Shown in pieces: positions 27,095 through 36,785 of a DNA stretch of 64,000 bases. This stretch comes from Agarilytica sp033852165 (GTDB taxonomy: Bacteria > Pseudomonadota > Gammaproteobacteria > Pseudomonadales > Cellvibrionaceae): assembly GCA_033852165.1 (NCBI GenBank), contig JAWSUZ010000009.1, forward strand, positions 9,176-73,175, in the 5' to 3' direction. The first letter of the stretch is position 1. Each line of letters begins with the position of its first letter. The position numbers and the translations under genes are program-made. The notes below the pieces were generated by a model. It searched no databases and was not told the origin of the DNA. It worked only from the letters and a program-made list of their open reading frames with translations.

Positions 27095-27952
27095 GATGCT
27101 TTATACCTGTAGAGCTTTGTGCCGTTTTCCCACGGAGGGATGATACAACATAATTGCCAACAACAGGATATCAGAGACCACCGTCATTGCAGCCGGATAA
27201 CTCAAAGAAAGATCTGCAAAGTCATCACGCTGCATACCAAAAAATCGTACAGTTTTCTGTATGCCTTAGCGGCACATAGTTGATTGGATTCAAAAGCAAT
27301 TAGATCAGTATGTATAGGCTAGTTGAGCCTGACTCACGAAACGATTTTTGTACGGGAATTTTCCGGCCTAATACTAGTCTCTCGAATATGGGGTCCATAA
27401 AATAGAACACGGGCCTAAAAACCCAATGGTAGAACCAGAGAAATATTAGATCAATTATTTGTACATCGTTAGGATGAAATAGAGAATACGATGACGAAGG
27501 AAAACAAATGCAGACGAGCCCTCTAATATTGGACGCCGTTATTATCTGTAGAGAACAATTGAAAACATATTTTTAGTCTGCGCTCGCTTGAAGATATAAG
27601 AATTTCGCTTATTTACAATAGTAGAGAATTCACTCTATTCTTCTTTGTCACGGAGATTGTAGGGGCAATGCAGTGAAACCAATAGTAGCGTTTCGATTAA
27701 TTTTGGTGTTGACGTTAGCGCCCATAGAGCGACTAAATTAAGGAGAGGAAAAATTCCAAATTGGAGGATGTAGAGGCTCTTCAGCGTACCGAATATTGCG
27801 GGTGCGACAACATTTTTATTACTATAAATCTAGGCAGTTTTTCGATGCCTGGACTCTAATTTTTACTCATCATTAATAAGGGCGGCAACAACGGAAAATA
27901 TTTTGTGCTTTCGGATTTCCACCGCCCCACTTATTCAGCAATAACTCTTCAA
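27095..27952. other. Intergenic region, no gene seen
   Basis: About 860 bp. On the side next to the secreted protein, GGGCGG (about 27884) and CCGCCC (about 27926) with inner GGAAA/TTTCC can pair and end in TTATT on the minus strand, a plausible terminator. Nothing else is supported. Confidence 0.45.
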
Positions 27953-28297
27953 TTAAAAGAATTCACAGCTAGGTGCGTTTGTTAGGTCAACCACAACAGG
28001 CGCGCTATAGTTACTTTCGGCATCGCCAGCAACTAAGGTGACTGATGTAGCGTTTGCAGGAACATTACAGTTGTAACTTGCTCCGTACGCATAATTTGGA
28101 ATAAAGCCTTGAGCACAAATACCAACAACGAGTGGCCCAACTGAAATTGCATCGCCATCTAAATCCATTAAGAGACCACTGACGGATAATACATTGCCAT
28201 GTTGCATAACACATGCGCTTTTAATTGTAGGTGCAGTTCCAGCGAAGGCTGAACTCGCGGCTAAAGTTAAGATTGTTGCAGTAACTAAGTTTTTCAT
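27953..28297 (-). CDS. Small secreted protein of unknown function
   Basis: This 114-residue protein has a clean signal peptide (LVTATILTLAASSAFA, cut before GTAPT). The mature part is rich in Val, Ser and Ala with four Cys. Its alternating pattern looks like an Ig/cadherin-type beta sandwich (LMDLDGDAISVGPLVVG, SVTLVAGDAESNYSAPVVVDL). It stands alone. Confidence 0.7.
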   Translation of the reverse strand: MKNLVTATILTLAASSAFAGTAPTIKSACVMQHGNVLSVSGLLMDLDGDAISVGPLVVGICAQGFIPNYAYGASYNCNVPANATSVTLVAGDAESNYSAPVVVDLTNAPSCEFF

Positions 28298-29110
28298 AAA
28301 TACCCCATTGATATGAATTAAATTAAAAAATGCACTGCGTCCTTGTCGTTATAAATTATTTAAGGTCTCCGAAATATTGTTTCCTAAACGCTAAACCGGG
28401 GCTTAAACAAAAATTGCTTCACTGCAGCATTGTGCGGGAGGCATCCTATCAACGTGTCGCCTAAAACACAAACACTTTATGACTGTTGAATCATGTTTGT
28501 TTGGGGCTACAGATATAAAAATCCTTTTATAGGCTATAAAAATAGTTATTTACCGCTATATCTGACTAACATTTGAACATCCCCCAAGGCATCCCCCCCT
28601 ACTTCAAGTACGGTTTTTGATCGGCTCATACTGTTATCTGGAAACGTTGAAATTGCTGCATGGCAGCTATCAGTCCTAATTTAGGACTGAATATGAAAAG
28701 GCAGAACAATTTTTGTAGTCCAATCACTACAGTAGATTTGGTTTTAAAATTTGAGGATAGCGAGGGGAGTGCATCACGGTTGAAAGCCCTACTGATCGCA
28801 CAGAAACTTTGTAAAAGAGGATTCGTGTAACAATTCAATAGTATGTTCTAGCAGCCTGATGAGGAACAATAACTCACAATTTTCTAGGCCGCTTACAAAG
28901 CGTTATTTATTGAAGAATTAAGCAATGACGTGATCCGCCATGTCGTATTGCGGGCCTAAAATACCACATCCGTGTGGTGAACACTTACGGCCTGATAGAC
29001 AAGGATTAAGTTCGCATCTAAACTTTTCTGGATCAATCGTAACTAGATATTGCCGTTGTTCACACAGCTATTTAAACCAGAAAATAACGATGCCGTAGCG
29101 GTAAACGCAT
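28298..29110. other. Intergenic region, no gene seen
   Basis: About 810 bp between two minus-strand exported-protein genes. One 70-codon frame near 28626-28838 lacks any start signal or protein-like composition. Confidence 0.45.
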
Positions 29111-29713
29111 TTAAAACTGATAGTTCGCCGTTACCAATAGTTGGGTTAGCGTCACGTCGTGCTCTTCCCCTTCAGAGAATATTACAAACTCTTCAAAATT
29201 CAATTCAGAATATTTGTAATCCAAACGCAGCCTTAAGCCATTTACCGGTGACAATTGAAAACCGAAACCGATAAAGGGGTCAATCGCAAATAGTCCAAGG
29301 TCGTCATAATCCTCAGAAAATCCATTCGCCGAAACCTTATAATCCAGGAGTTGCACGCCCACTTTTAGGTAAGCACTCAAAGACTCGCTAATCGGAAAAA
29401 TAACTTTCGGGGAAAAAGATGACCCCAACACATAGGCATCGCGCGGCGTATCGCGATCTGAAAATTTCTCACTTTGAGACACATCGAACTCGATGCCGAA
29501 CCAAGGCGTAAAATTATAGCCCCCAAAAATACTCGCGACCAACGCAGTCTCACTTGTTTTTGATTCAGCAGTATCACCTACAGGGTCGATTGAAAGATGC
29601 ATAGAGCCCAACCCACCGCCGACTACCCAACCCTGACTGTCGTTTTGTTTAATGCTAGAAAATGCTGGAAGTGCCAATAGTGAACATACGGCGAACGTTA
29701 CTAATCTTTTCAT
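29111..29713 (-). CDS. OmpA-like outer-membrane beta-barrel protein
   Basis: This 200-residue protein has a signal peptide (LVTFAVCSLLALPAFS). Eight amphipathic strands follow, and the chain ends in an aromatic residue (LVTANYQF), the Bam recognition signal. WVVGGGLGSMHLS and ASIFGGYNFTPWFGIEFDV are typical OMP_b-brl strands. There is no periplasmic OmpA domain, so it is probably a small structural or surface barrel. Confidence 0.85.
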   Translation of the reverse strand: MKRLVTFAVCSLLALPAFSSIKQNDSQGWVVGGGLGSMHLSIDPVGDTAESKTSETALVASIFGGYNFTPWFGIEFDVSQSEKFSDRDTPRDAYVLGSSFSPKVIFPISESLSAYLKVGVQLLDYKVSANGFSEDYDDLGLFAIDPFIGFGFQLSPVNGLRLRLDYKYSELNFEEFVIFSEGEEHDVTLTQLLVTANYQF

Positions 29714-29815
29714 TGAATAATGTATCCCTACGTATTTTATTTATACAATTTTTATGATGAAAGTAGCGCAGCAGCCAAACAGGCTAACGGTACGACACTA
29801 TTCTACACTATCATT

Positions 29816-30817
29816 TTAATTAACACGACAACCATTATATCGGGAAAACAAATACGAAACTGTTTCTTCTAGCGCCTGTGACGGGGTTCTTGGCCGATAA
29901 TGCAGTTGGCTTACAGCTGTATCGATATTGTACTCTTGCTTGCAGCCATAAAACATTTCAACCTGGCTCACAATCAAACTGGCCCGTCGCCCAGTTAACT
30001 TTGCTTTTAACTCTTCCATTTTTGCAATAGCTACGAGCAGCCACTTGGGCGATTTACGTAGAGTTTTATAACCGGGCGCCACTTTATTAGCGGCGCTGAT
30101 TAAGTCACCAAGCTCAGATGAGTGAGTATTGGCAATAATATAGCGCTCGCCATCGACCCCGTTTTCTGCTGCAGATATTGCCCCATCAGCGACATCGCGA
30201 ACATCGACAAAGTTAAAATAAAAATTGGGATCTAAAGGCAGTTCTCGCTTACGTATCATTTCGACGTAAGCCATAGGATCTGATAGAGCGTAGGCGTTCG
30301 GGCCGATCATCGTTGAAGGGAGTATGACGACCATTGGTAGTTTGTGTTCATTCGCGGTTTTCCATGCTTGGCGCTCAGATAATATCTTGGAACGATAATA
30401 TGGATTTATCATATCTTCGTTCCAAGTAGTTTCATCCAACGGCTCCCCATTGTGTCCTACTGCGGCAATAGAGCTAACGTACACCACTTTTTTAACTCCG
30501 GCCTCTGCCGCAGCCTCAAGGACGATTTTTGTTCCGTTTATGTTCGGCTGTACGATTTCGGTTTCGGGGTCCTTAGACCAATGTTTAAATACGGCGGCAA
30601 CTTGATATAACACGTCTACACCTTCCAAAGCTTTTAACATAGCGTCTTTGTCTCGCAACTCTGCGTATACACGTTCGCAGTCTAAGTCTTCGAATGGTTG
30701 GGTGTTTTGTAAATCACGGACTCCTGCTCGCACGCGTTGCCTCTTATTTAAGAGCGCGCGGACCAAATTATTCCCCAGGTGGCCATTGGCTCCTGTCACT
30801 AAACATAAACTGCTCAT
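29816..30817 (-). CDS. NAD-dependent epimerase/dehydratase (dihydroflavonol reductase-like SDR)
   Basis: From ATG 30817 (AAGGAG seven bases upstream) this extended SDR has 333 residues. The Rossmann motif is TGANGHLG; VYVSSIAAVG carries the catalytic Ser and YYRSK the YxxxK. The fold matches 4-dihydroflavonol-reductase/3-beta-HSD-like reductases that reduce a ketone or aldehyde with NAD(P)H; the substrate is unknown. The MerR gene is 101 bp upstream on the same strand, and a MerR-type operator lies between them, so control by that MerR protein is likely. Confidence 0.85.
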   Translation of the reverse strand: MSSLCLVTGANGHLGNNLVRALLNKRQRVRAGVRDLQNTQPFEDLDCERVYAELRDKDAMLKALEGVDVLYQVAAVFKHWSKDPETEIVQPNINGTKIVLEAAAEAGVKKVVYVSSIAAVGHNGEPLDETTWNEDMINPYYRSKILSERQAWKTANEHKLPMVVILPSTMIGPNAYALSDPMAYVEMIRKRELPLDPNFYFNFVDVRDVADGAISAAENGVDGERYIIANTHSSELGDLISAANKVAPGYKTLRKSPKWLLVAIAKMEELKAKLTGRRASLIVSQVEMFYGCKQEYNIDTAVSQLHYRPRTPSQALEETVSYLFSRYNGCRVN

Positions 30818-30847
30818 ATTCAACTCCTTGATTTTATGCAAGGCCGG

Positions 30848-30879
30848 AGCATAAACCCTGCCCCTTAGGACAAGGTCAA
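30848..30879 (-). promoter_or_regulatory. MerR-type promoter/operator for the SDR gene
   Basis: On the minus strand TTGACC (-35, 30874-30879) and TATGCT (-10, 30848-30853) are 20 bp apart, the over-long spacing of MerR-family promoters. The spacer carries the perfect dyad CCTnnnCCTnAGGnnnAGG (30857-30875). Confidence 0.75.
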
Positions 30880-30918
30880 GACCGTCTTTTCTGATTTTTA
30901 AAAAAAAGGGGGGACTGC

Positions 30919-31275
30919 TTAGTCGGAGTAGAACTGTGCCACTTCTTCGCTAAGCGTTACTAGCTCTGCATCGGTTTTCTGTATTTGGGATATTGTCGAT
31001 GCCAACTCTTCACGCTTTTGGCTGATGAGCTTGAGGGCCAGCTCAACGGGAAATCTATTGGTTTCTGACTTTTCATCAGTGAGCGCCACCAGTTCGGCCA
31101 GTTTAAAACCTACGGCCTGCGCTCGCTTAATCATGTTGATTACGTGAATATGATGCTCCTCATAAACGCAATAATTACCGTTACGTTCTGGCTTTTCTAT
31201 AAGTCCCATTTCTTCATATAGACGTATGGATTTTCTGGTTGCTCCAGTTATTTGGGAGGCTTCTCCTATAAACAT
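30919..31275 (-). CDS. MerR-family transcriptional regulator
   Basis: From ATG 31275 (AAGGATCAAC upstream) it has 118 residues. The N-terminal MerR winged helix reads FIGEASQITGATRKSIRLYEEMGLI, then a HHIHVINMIKRAQAVGFKL block. A dimerising coiled coil follows (REELASTISQIQKTDAELVTL). There is no Cys, so metal sensing is unlikely; the ligand is probably a small organic molecule. It should activate the SDR gene through the 20-bp-spaced promoter. Confidence 0.85.
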   Translation of the reverse strand: MFIGEASQITGATRKSIRLYEEMGLIEKPERNGNYCVYEEHHIHVINMIKRAQAVGFKLAELVALTDEKSETNRFPVELALKLISQKREELASTISQIQKTDAELVTLSEEVAQFYSD

Positions 31276-31315
31276 GTTGATCCTTATTTGTTCCTTCACG
31301 GGCTCTTCGCTTTTC

Positions 31316-33901
31316 TTATTTAAATGATACACTATGATTATTGTGTAATTCCCGCCCCAAAACCCTAAACCATCTCTCCAAGGTAAACCCCAACTCATCA
31401 ATCAAGATAAGTTTGTGCCACCCCGGCGCTAGATCCAACTCCACGTCATGAAAAAGCTCTGTCTCTTTGATGAAATGATTATCGACATGCCAGAACAATT
31501 TAGCTTTGTGGCTGCGATGGGTTGCCTGAAAAACGACACGTCCTTTTTTTCCGTCAAGTTCGATGGGGATATAAATTTTGGCTCCTTCTTGGGGGTAGAT
31601 AACTTCCATTGGCATTTCATCGGAATAGTTGGCGAGTTCAGCAATACAGTCCGGGCGCCATGGGGGGAGGTCTCGGAATTCACCATGATTTTGTCGCCAG
31701 TAATATTCTTGAGCGGGGGGAAGTATTAGCCAGTTTTTTATGATGCTGTTGGCGACGAGTTCGCAGCCACCGTGTACACGAAATTTTTGGTCACGGTCTA
31801 GCTGCACTTTTTTATGGAAGGGTGTGACTTCTTGGAAGTGGCTATTAACCGGGGCAAGTGAGATCTCGGATTCGCAAAGGTTGGCGGCAAGGTAGCCGTC
31901 ATCTTTACAGGTTATAACTTCTTTAAGGTCAAATTCTGGTTTGCTGATCCACTGGCTATTGCCTAGTACGTCGAATATTTGAAACATAAGCGGGGCTGCT
32001 GTGCGGACACCACTCAGACCTGCGGCGGCTTCGCCACCTGCATTACCAGCCCATATCCCGACGGTGTATTTGCCGTTACTTCCTATGGCCCATGCGTCTC
32101 GGAGTCCGTAGCTGGTTCCAGTTTTCCAAGCGATTTTCTGACTGTTGGTAAATTCTCGCCATAAGTTTTCACTGCCGGGGCGAACGACTTCATGTAGGGC
32201 GTCGAGTGCTAGCCATGCAGCTCCTTGACTGAGGAGTGGTGTTTTTTTATGGGCGGAATATTGTAGCTTGGCAACGTCGGAAGTTTCTATATGGGAGATT
32301 AACGCGGGCTGTTTTTGGCTATCGCTATTCCAGCCCTGTCTTGCGGTGCTGAGCAGTTGGGCGTAGATACTGGTCAGTTCCCATAGGTTACCTTCCGCAC
32401 CACCAAGGATTAGGCTGAGACCGTAATCGTCTGATGATCGGAACAGTGTGCTCATACCGAGCTGCTGTAGATCATGATGGAAACGCGAGACGCCGTATTT
32501 TTTGAGCATGCGTACGGCGGGAATATTGAGTGAGCGTGCGAGAGCTTCTTTTGCGGGAACGGCGCCGCGATATTTGTTATCGTAATTTTCTGGGGTGAAA
32601 CCTTGGTAGTTAGTGGGAATATCCGGCACGAGTGTGTTCGGGAGGATGTCACCCGCTTGTAGCATAAGGCCGTATAAAAGGGGTTTTAATATAGAGCCTG
32701 TCGAGCGTGGCTTGATGGCAATATCGATATCGGAACCGTAAAGGGTTTTATTCTCGGCGGTGGTGACATTGCCCAAGTAAACCGGGGTGGTCATGTCTTG
32801 ATTATTGATCACGATAATGGAGAGATTGTGGACGCCTTCGCTCGCGAGTTGTCGACCTTGAAATTTGGCGAGGGTGCTCACTTTTTTTTGTAGGTCTGCG
32901 TCGATAGTCGACTGAATGAGATCTTTATGCGGGTATCGTTGCATTAACGTTTGCAGTAGATGCGGTGCGTGCCGAGGTATGCGGTTGGGCTTTTGCGGCA
33001 GTGGCTCTAATACGCTTAGGTCATGTTCATTTTTGGTGATTTTGTTTTGTTTACGCAAGGTGGCAAGTAGGCGGTCACGCTTAGCTTTAAGTTTGGGCCT
33101 GGCACGACCTGGGTGCATTAATGCAGGGCTGTTGGGGAGCACGGCAAGTAATGCCGCTTCGGCCCATGACAGCCGAGAAATTCTGACTATATCTTCTTTC
33201 GGCTCTTCGTTTAAATAGCGACCAAAATAACGCCAGCTGGCAGCTCCGATACCTACGGTGTTGCCACCAAAAGGGGCCTCGCTTGCGTAGAGGGACAGGA
33301 TTTCGGTTTTACTAAAATGCCATTCGAGTTTTAGGGCCAGGAATATTTCGATTATTTTATTTGTGTAAGTGCGCGGTGGGTCGTCTCGAATTAATCGCGC
33401 GAGTTGCATGGTAATGGTACTGCCGCCACTGGTGACTTTTCCGGCTTTTAGGTTGCCTATAAATGCGCGGCCGATGGATATTGGGTTTATGCCAGGATGG
33501 ATATTGAAGTAGCGATCTTCGAACGTGGTAACAGCTGTAATGTATTTAGGTGGCAAGTTATGGGTTTGTGGAAATCGCCACTGCTGGTCGCTCGCGATTT
33601 TTGCCGCGAGGAGTTGACCATCTTTGGCGAGCAAGACTTTTGATAAGGGGTGCTGCTGCAGTGAACTGGGGAGTGGGGCTAGGTGAAAAGCGACCAGGCC
33701 ACAACTCAGTATTAAAACACTTATGATTAGGCATTTTTTTACTTTAGTGTGCTGTGTTTTTTTGAGAAGAGCGTGGGGACTCGTATGACTAGACCCAACG
33801 GCACCCAAGCTTTCGTGTTGCTTAGTTGCAGTCTTTTCCGAATTCCCACAGAGTCCATGGGAATTCGGAGTAGTTGAGTTGGCTTTTAAATTCCACCACA
33901 C
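31316..33901 (-). CDS. pbpC: Penicillin-binding protein 1C
   Basis: This 861-residue bifunctional PBP has an N-terminal membrane helix (KKCLIISVLILSCGLVAFHL). The GT51 glycosyltransferase motifs are EDRYFNIHPGINP and SGGSTITMQLARL. The transpeptidase has the SxxK motif in STGSILKP, a SLN motif (ALARSLNIPAV) and KTGT (KTGTSYGLRDAW). The C-terminus fits the BiPBP_C domain. It polymerises peptidoglycan in the periplasm. It follows the alpha-2-macroglobulin gene by 16 bp, the same pairing as yfhM-pbpC in E. coli. The GTG start at 33901 gives about 45 residues before the helix, longer than usual, so the true start may be internal. Confidence 0.92.
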   Translation of the reverse strand: MWWNLKANSTTPNSHGLCGNSEKTATKQHESLGAVGSSHTSPHALLKKTQHTKVKKCLIISVLILSCGLVAFHLAPLPSSLQQHPLSKVLLAKDGQLLAAKIASDQQWRFPQTHNLPPKYITAVTTFEDRYFNIHPGINPISIGRAFIGNLKAGKVTSGGSTITMQLARLIRDDPPRTYTNKIIEIFLALKLEWHFSKTEILSLYASEAPFGGNTVGIGAASWRYFGRYLNEEPKEDIVRISRLSWAEAALLAVLPNSPALMHPGRARPKLKAKRDRLLATLRKQNKITKNEHDLSVLEPLPQKPNRIPRHAPHLLQTLMQRYPHKDLIQSTIDADLQKKVSTLAKFQGRQLASEGVHNLSIIVINNQDMTTPVYLGNVTTAENKTLYGSDIDIAIKPRSTGSILKPLLYGLMLQAGDILPNTLVPDIPTNYQGFTPENYDNKYRGAVPAKEALARSLNIPAVRMLKKYGVSRFHHDLQQLGMSTLFRSSDDYGLSLILGGAEGNLWELTSIYAQLLSTARQGWNSDSQKQPALISHIETSDVAKLQYSAHKKTPLLSQGAAWLALDALHEVVRPGSENLWREFTNSQKIAWKTGTSYGLRDAWAIGSNGKYTVGIWAGNAGGEAAAGLSGVRTAAPLMFQIFDVLGNSQWISKPEFDLKEVITCKDDGYLAANLCESEISLAPVNSHFQEVTPFHKKVQLDRDQKFRVHGGCELVANSIIKNWLILPPAQEYYWRQNHGEFRDLPPWRPDCIAELANYSDEMPMEVIYPQEGAKIYIPIELDGKKGRVVFQATHRSHKAKLFWHVDNHFIKETELFHDVELDLAPGWHKLILIDELGFTLERWFRVLGRELHNNHSVSFK

Positions 33902-33917
33902 GAGTAGTCGGCGCCTT

Positions 33918-36785
33918 TTAAGGTTTGGGTTGTCGATCGATTACGCTGATTTTATTGGATTCGCTTACTTCGCTGGTCTCAGAACTTGTCTCCGATTCTT
34001 TATTAAGCGCCGCCTGTGATTTCGCTTGTGACTCTGAAATCACCTCGACCCATTGACCCGCTGACTGGGCTGAAATTTCATCGTCGTACATGGATTTCAC
34101 TTGCCAACCCGGCAGGTAAAACTTTCCGGCGAATGAGGCATTCAAGATAACGCGGATGGTTTGCGTGTCTTGGCTTCTGTCGTTGTAGCGATATCGCCAG
34201 TAATGGTTCTGCCACAGACTGAAATACGAGAGAACGCGGTCGTCTCGAATATCTTGGTAATCAAGCCCTTTTGGTGTTTCTTCGCCTTCAAGTCGTTCGT
34301 TGCGAATCTGCCAACCACTGGGCATGACCATGGTCATGGCGATGTCTTCGATTTTATAGCTGTGTTTGTTGGTGTCGGCAACGATAGCAACTTCGGCAAT
34401 AAAATCTTGCCCTTGGGGTAAGGCATCTACGTTTATGGGGTTGCCATCCATATCCGTGAAATTGGTATGAAAAGTTAAACCACTGCTTTTTTCGATTTCA
34501 CCTCCGTCGGATGGTACTCCGGTATTACTGACAGACGCATGCAGGGGACGATCACTGTCGTTACGAATCATTAGTTTTGATTGCTGTAAAACCTCTGGTG
34601 AAATTTCATGTTGATAGACGGTCGATATGGATTCAATACCTTGCCAATTTAATTCATTGGGTTTTTGTTTATTTGCACTCTCACTAATTGAGAAGCGATT
34701 ATTGTCGCCATTTTTACTGTCGGCATATTGTGATATTGCCAAAAATGCCCAGGCCGTTGAGTGGGTGCTGTACCACTGTTTTTGCGACAGCAGGGTGGCT
34801 ATTTCTTTGGCTTCATCCCAAGCTTCGGTATCTTTACCTGCAGCGTTGTAGGCCATTAACAGTATGGAGCGATCACGCAGTGATGAGCCATAGGTGTAAT
34901 AACCATAACGATAGTCTTGTACGTCGTTTGTATTGGCGTTCATGAGTTCTTGTGCAACATCACTTAGGCCAAGTTTTTGATAGGCCAGCGCGAGCTGCCA
35001 ACGCCCAACGCTGTCGTTGTAATATTTTTGTTTTTTGAGCATGGCTTCGCGCAGCCGATTCATCGCGGCAAGATCTGGTGAACCGGCAATGGCGAGTACG
35101 TAAAGCCGATAGGCGGCAACGAGCCGTGAATACTCGCGCTGGTCGTCGAACGACGACGCTAGGCCGCCGAGGTATTTCACGGCGCTATCGATCATGGTGG
35201 TTGGTACCGCATAACCAAGGGATTTGGCTTCGACTAAAAAGTGGGTAACGTAGTTGGTGGCCCAATCGTTTGTATAGCCTCCACCCGGCCAGTAGGAGAA
35301 GTTACCGCTGGTTTGCTGGAAGCCTCTGTATTTGATTATGGCGGCAGTCACATTTTTTTGAATGTCGTTTTTCTGCGCCTCACTTAAATCGGTAATGTTA
35401 CTTAACCAGATTTGCGGGAATATGGCCGAGGTCGTTTGTTCCACACAACCATGGGGGTAGCGAATAAGGTAGCGCATACGCTCGCTTATATTCAGGGGGG
35501 GCAAGCTACTGACGGCAACAGTGGCGATATTGGTGTTATCCATACCATGGGGAATTAGCGTGGGTTGCCACACTTCACCGGGCTGTAATAATTTGCTGAT
35601 TTTTACTGTGCTTTCGAAGTTGGGCGAACGCGATTGGATATGGATAGTTTGCTCTGTCCTTTCGTCTCCCGATTCTGCCACTACGGTTACTCTGCCTGCA
35701 CCAATTTGATTTCTGACTTCGAGTTCCAGCATCACTATTTGATCACCGGGGCCATCGAAGGTAAGCGTTTTAGTTTCTTCTTTTATGGTGAATAAATTAT
35801 TCGTGGTGACTTTTATCTCGACGGTTTTTATTTTGTCGTTATTCACAAAGATATTAACCGGCAGTGACACTTTTTCTTTTGGTCCCAATACGCGCGGCAA
35901 GGTGGCTAGCAGTGTAAGAGGCTGGGTAACGATTATGGTCTTTTCGGCTTGGCCATAAGCTCCACTATCTGCTGCTACGGCCATAACTCTGACCGCGCCC
36001 ATGTATTGCGGAAGTTCGATGCTGTGGGTTTTGGTCTCTCCCGGTTTTAGGGTAAAAGCGCCAAGGAACCTCACCACTGGCGGGAAGCGTCGTAGTTTTT
36101 TCTCTTTGCCGCCTTTAGCGCCGTCGCCACCACCTATTCTCAAAAGGCGTTCAAGGTTCGCGCCGTAGGAGCCGATTACGCCGTCGAAGATGTCCCAGGT
36201 GATAACACCTAAGGATTCTCGCTTATAAAAGGTCTTGTGAGGGTCTGGGGCCTTGTAGCCGGTAATGCCCAATAGGCCTTCGTCTACCACTGCGAGGGTG
36301 TAGCTCATGTGCCGATCATTTTCTTCACTGACCGTGACTTCGAAGGTGCTTGAGGGCCTTACAGTGTCTGGTGCGTCGAGTACGGGTGTTAGGTGGCTTT
36401 TTGGGTTGTCGACCAGCAAGGGGGTTATGCCATACAGACGGATAGGGGCATCACTTTTGCGATCGCTGTGCGGCAATAGCAGCATGGCATTGATGTAGAC
36501 GTTCGGCGCCATATCGGCTGTGATGGGCACCTCAAATGAGGTCGCGCCAGATTTAAGGTTCAACCATTTTTGCTGTAACACTTCGCTGCCGGTTTCAATG
36601 CTCAGCAGCATTTTGCCTTGGATTAATTCGGGAATTTGGATGATGGCCGTATCGCCCACACTGTAGCGGGTTTTGTCGGTGGCCAGCATTAATTGCGTGG
36701 CGGAATCAGGATTGACTTGGTTGCTCCAACTCCAACCTAGGTATACCTCTTGGCCACTGCAATGGCCGCTGTCGCGATCACACAC
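33918..36785 (-). CDS. yfhM: Bacterial alpha-2-macroglobulin, C-terminal part (after frameshift)
   Basis: These 955 residues continue the protein encoded at 36737-39748 in another frame. They carry the thioester site CVEQ (YPHGCVEQTTS) and the flanking alpha-helical toroid. Other family marks are TLAVVDEGLLGITGYKAPDP and the C-terminal receptor-binding-like domain (YRYNDRSQDTQTIRV). In the intact protein the thioester traps attacking proteases covalently in the periplasm, and PBP1C repairs the wall beside it. The first Met here is just the first usable codon after the shift, so translation of this half on its own is unlikely. Confidence 0.85.
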   Translation of the reverse strand: MCDRDSGHCSGQEVYLGWSWSNQVNPDSATQLMLATDKTRYSVGDTAIIQIPELIQGKMLLSIETGSEVLQQKWLNLKSGATSFEVPITADMAPNVYINAMLLLPHSDRKSDAPIRLYGITPLLVDNPKSHLTPVLDAPDTVRPSSTFEVTVSEENDRHMSYTLAVVDEGLLGITGYKAPDPHKTFYKRESLGVITWDIFDGVIGSYGANLERLLRIGGGDGAKGGKEKKLRRFPPVVRFLGAFTLKPGETKTHSIELPQYMGAVRVMAVAADSGAYGQAEKTIIVTQPLTLLATLPRVLGPKEKVSLPVNIFVNNDKIKTVEIKVTTNNLFTIKEETKTLTFDGPGDQIVMLELEVRNQIGAGRVTVVAESGDERTEQTIHIQSRSPNFESTVKISKLLQPGEVWQPTLIPHGMDNTNIATVAVSSLPPLNISERMRYLIRYPHGCVEQTTSAIFPQIWLSNITDLSEAQKNDIQKNVTAAIIKYRGFQQTSGNFSYWPGGGYTNDWATNYVTHFLVEAKSLGYAVPTTMIDSAVKYLGGLASSFDDQREYSRLVAAYRLYVLAIAGSPDLAAMNRLREAMLKKQKYYNDSVGRWQLALAYQKLGLSDVAQELMNANTNDVQDYRYGYYTYGSSLRDRSILLMAYNAAGKDTEAWDEAKEIATLLSQKQWYSTHSTAWAFLAISQYADSKNGDNNRFSISESANKQKPNELNWQGIESISTVYQHEISPEVLQQSKLMIRNDSDRPLHASVSNTGVPSDGGEIEKSSGLTFHTNFTDMDGNPINVDALPQGQDFIAEVAIVADTNKHSYKIEDIAMTMVMPSGWQIRNERLEGEETPKGLDYQDIRDDRVLSYFSLWQNHYWRYRYNDRSQDTQTIRVILNASFAGKFYLPGWQVKSMYDDEISAQSAGQWVEVISESQAKSQAALNKESETSSETSEVSESNKISVIDRQPKP

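Noticed and set aside
28626..28838. 70-codon minus-strand frame
   Set aside because: No start signal, no family resemblance, and AT-rich composition that yields chance frames.
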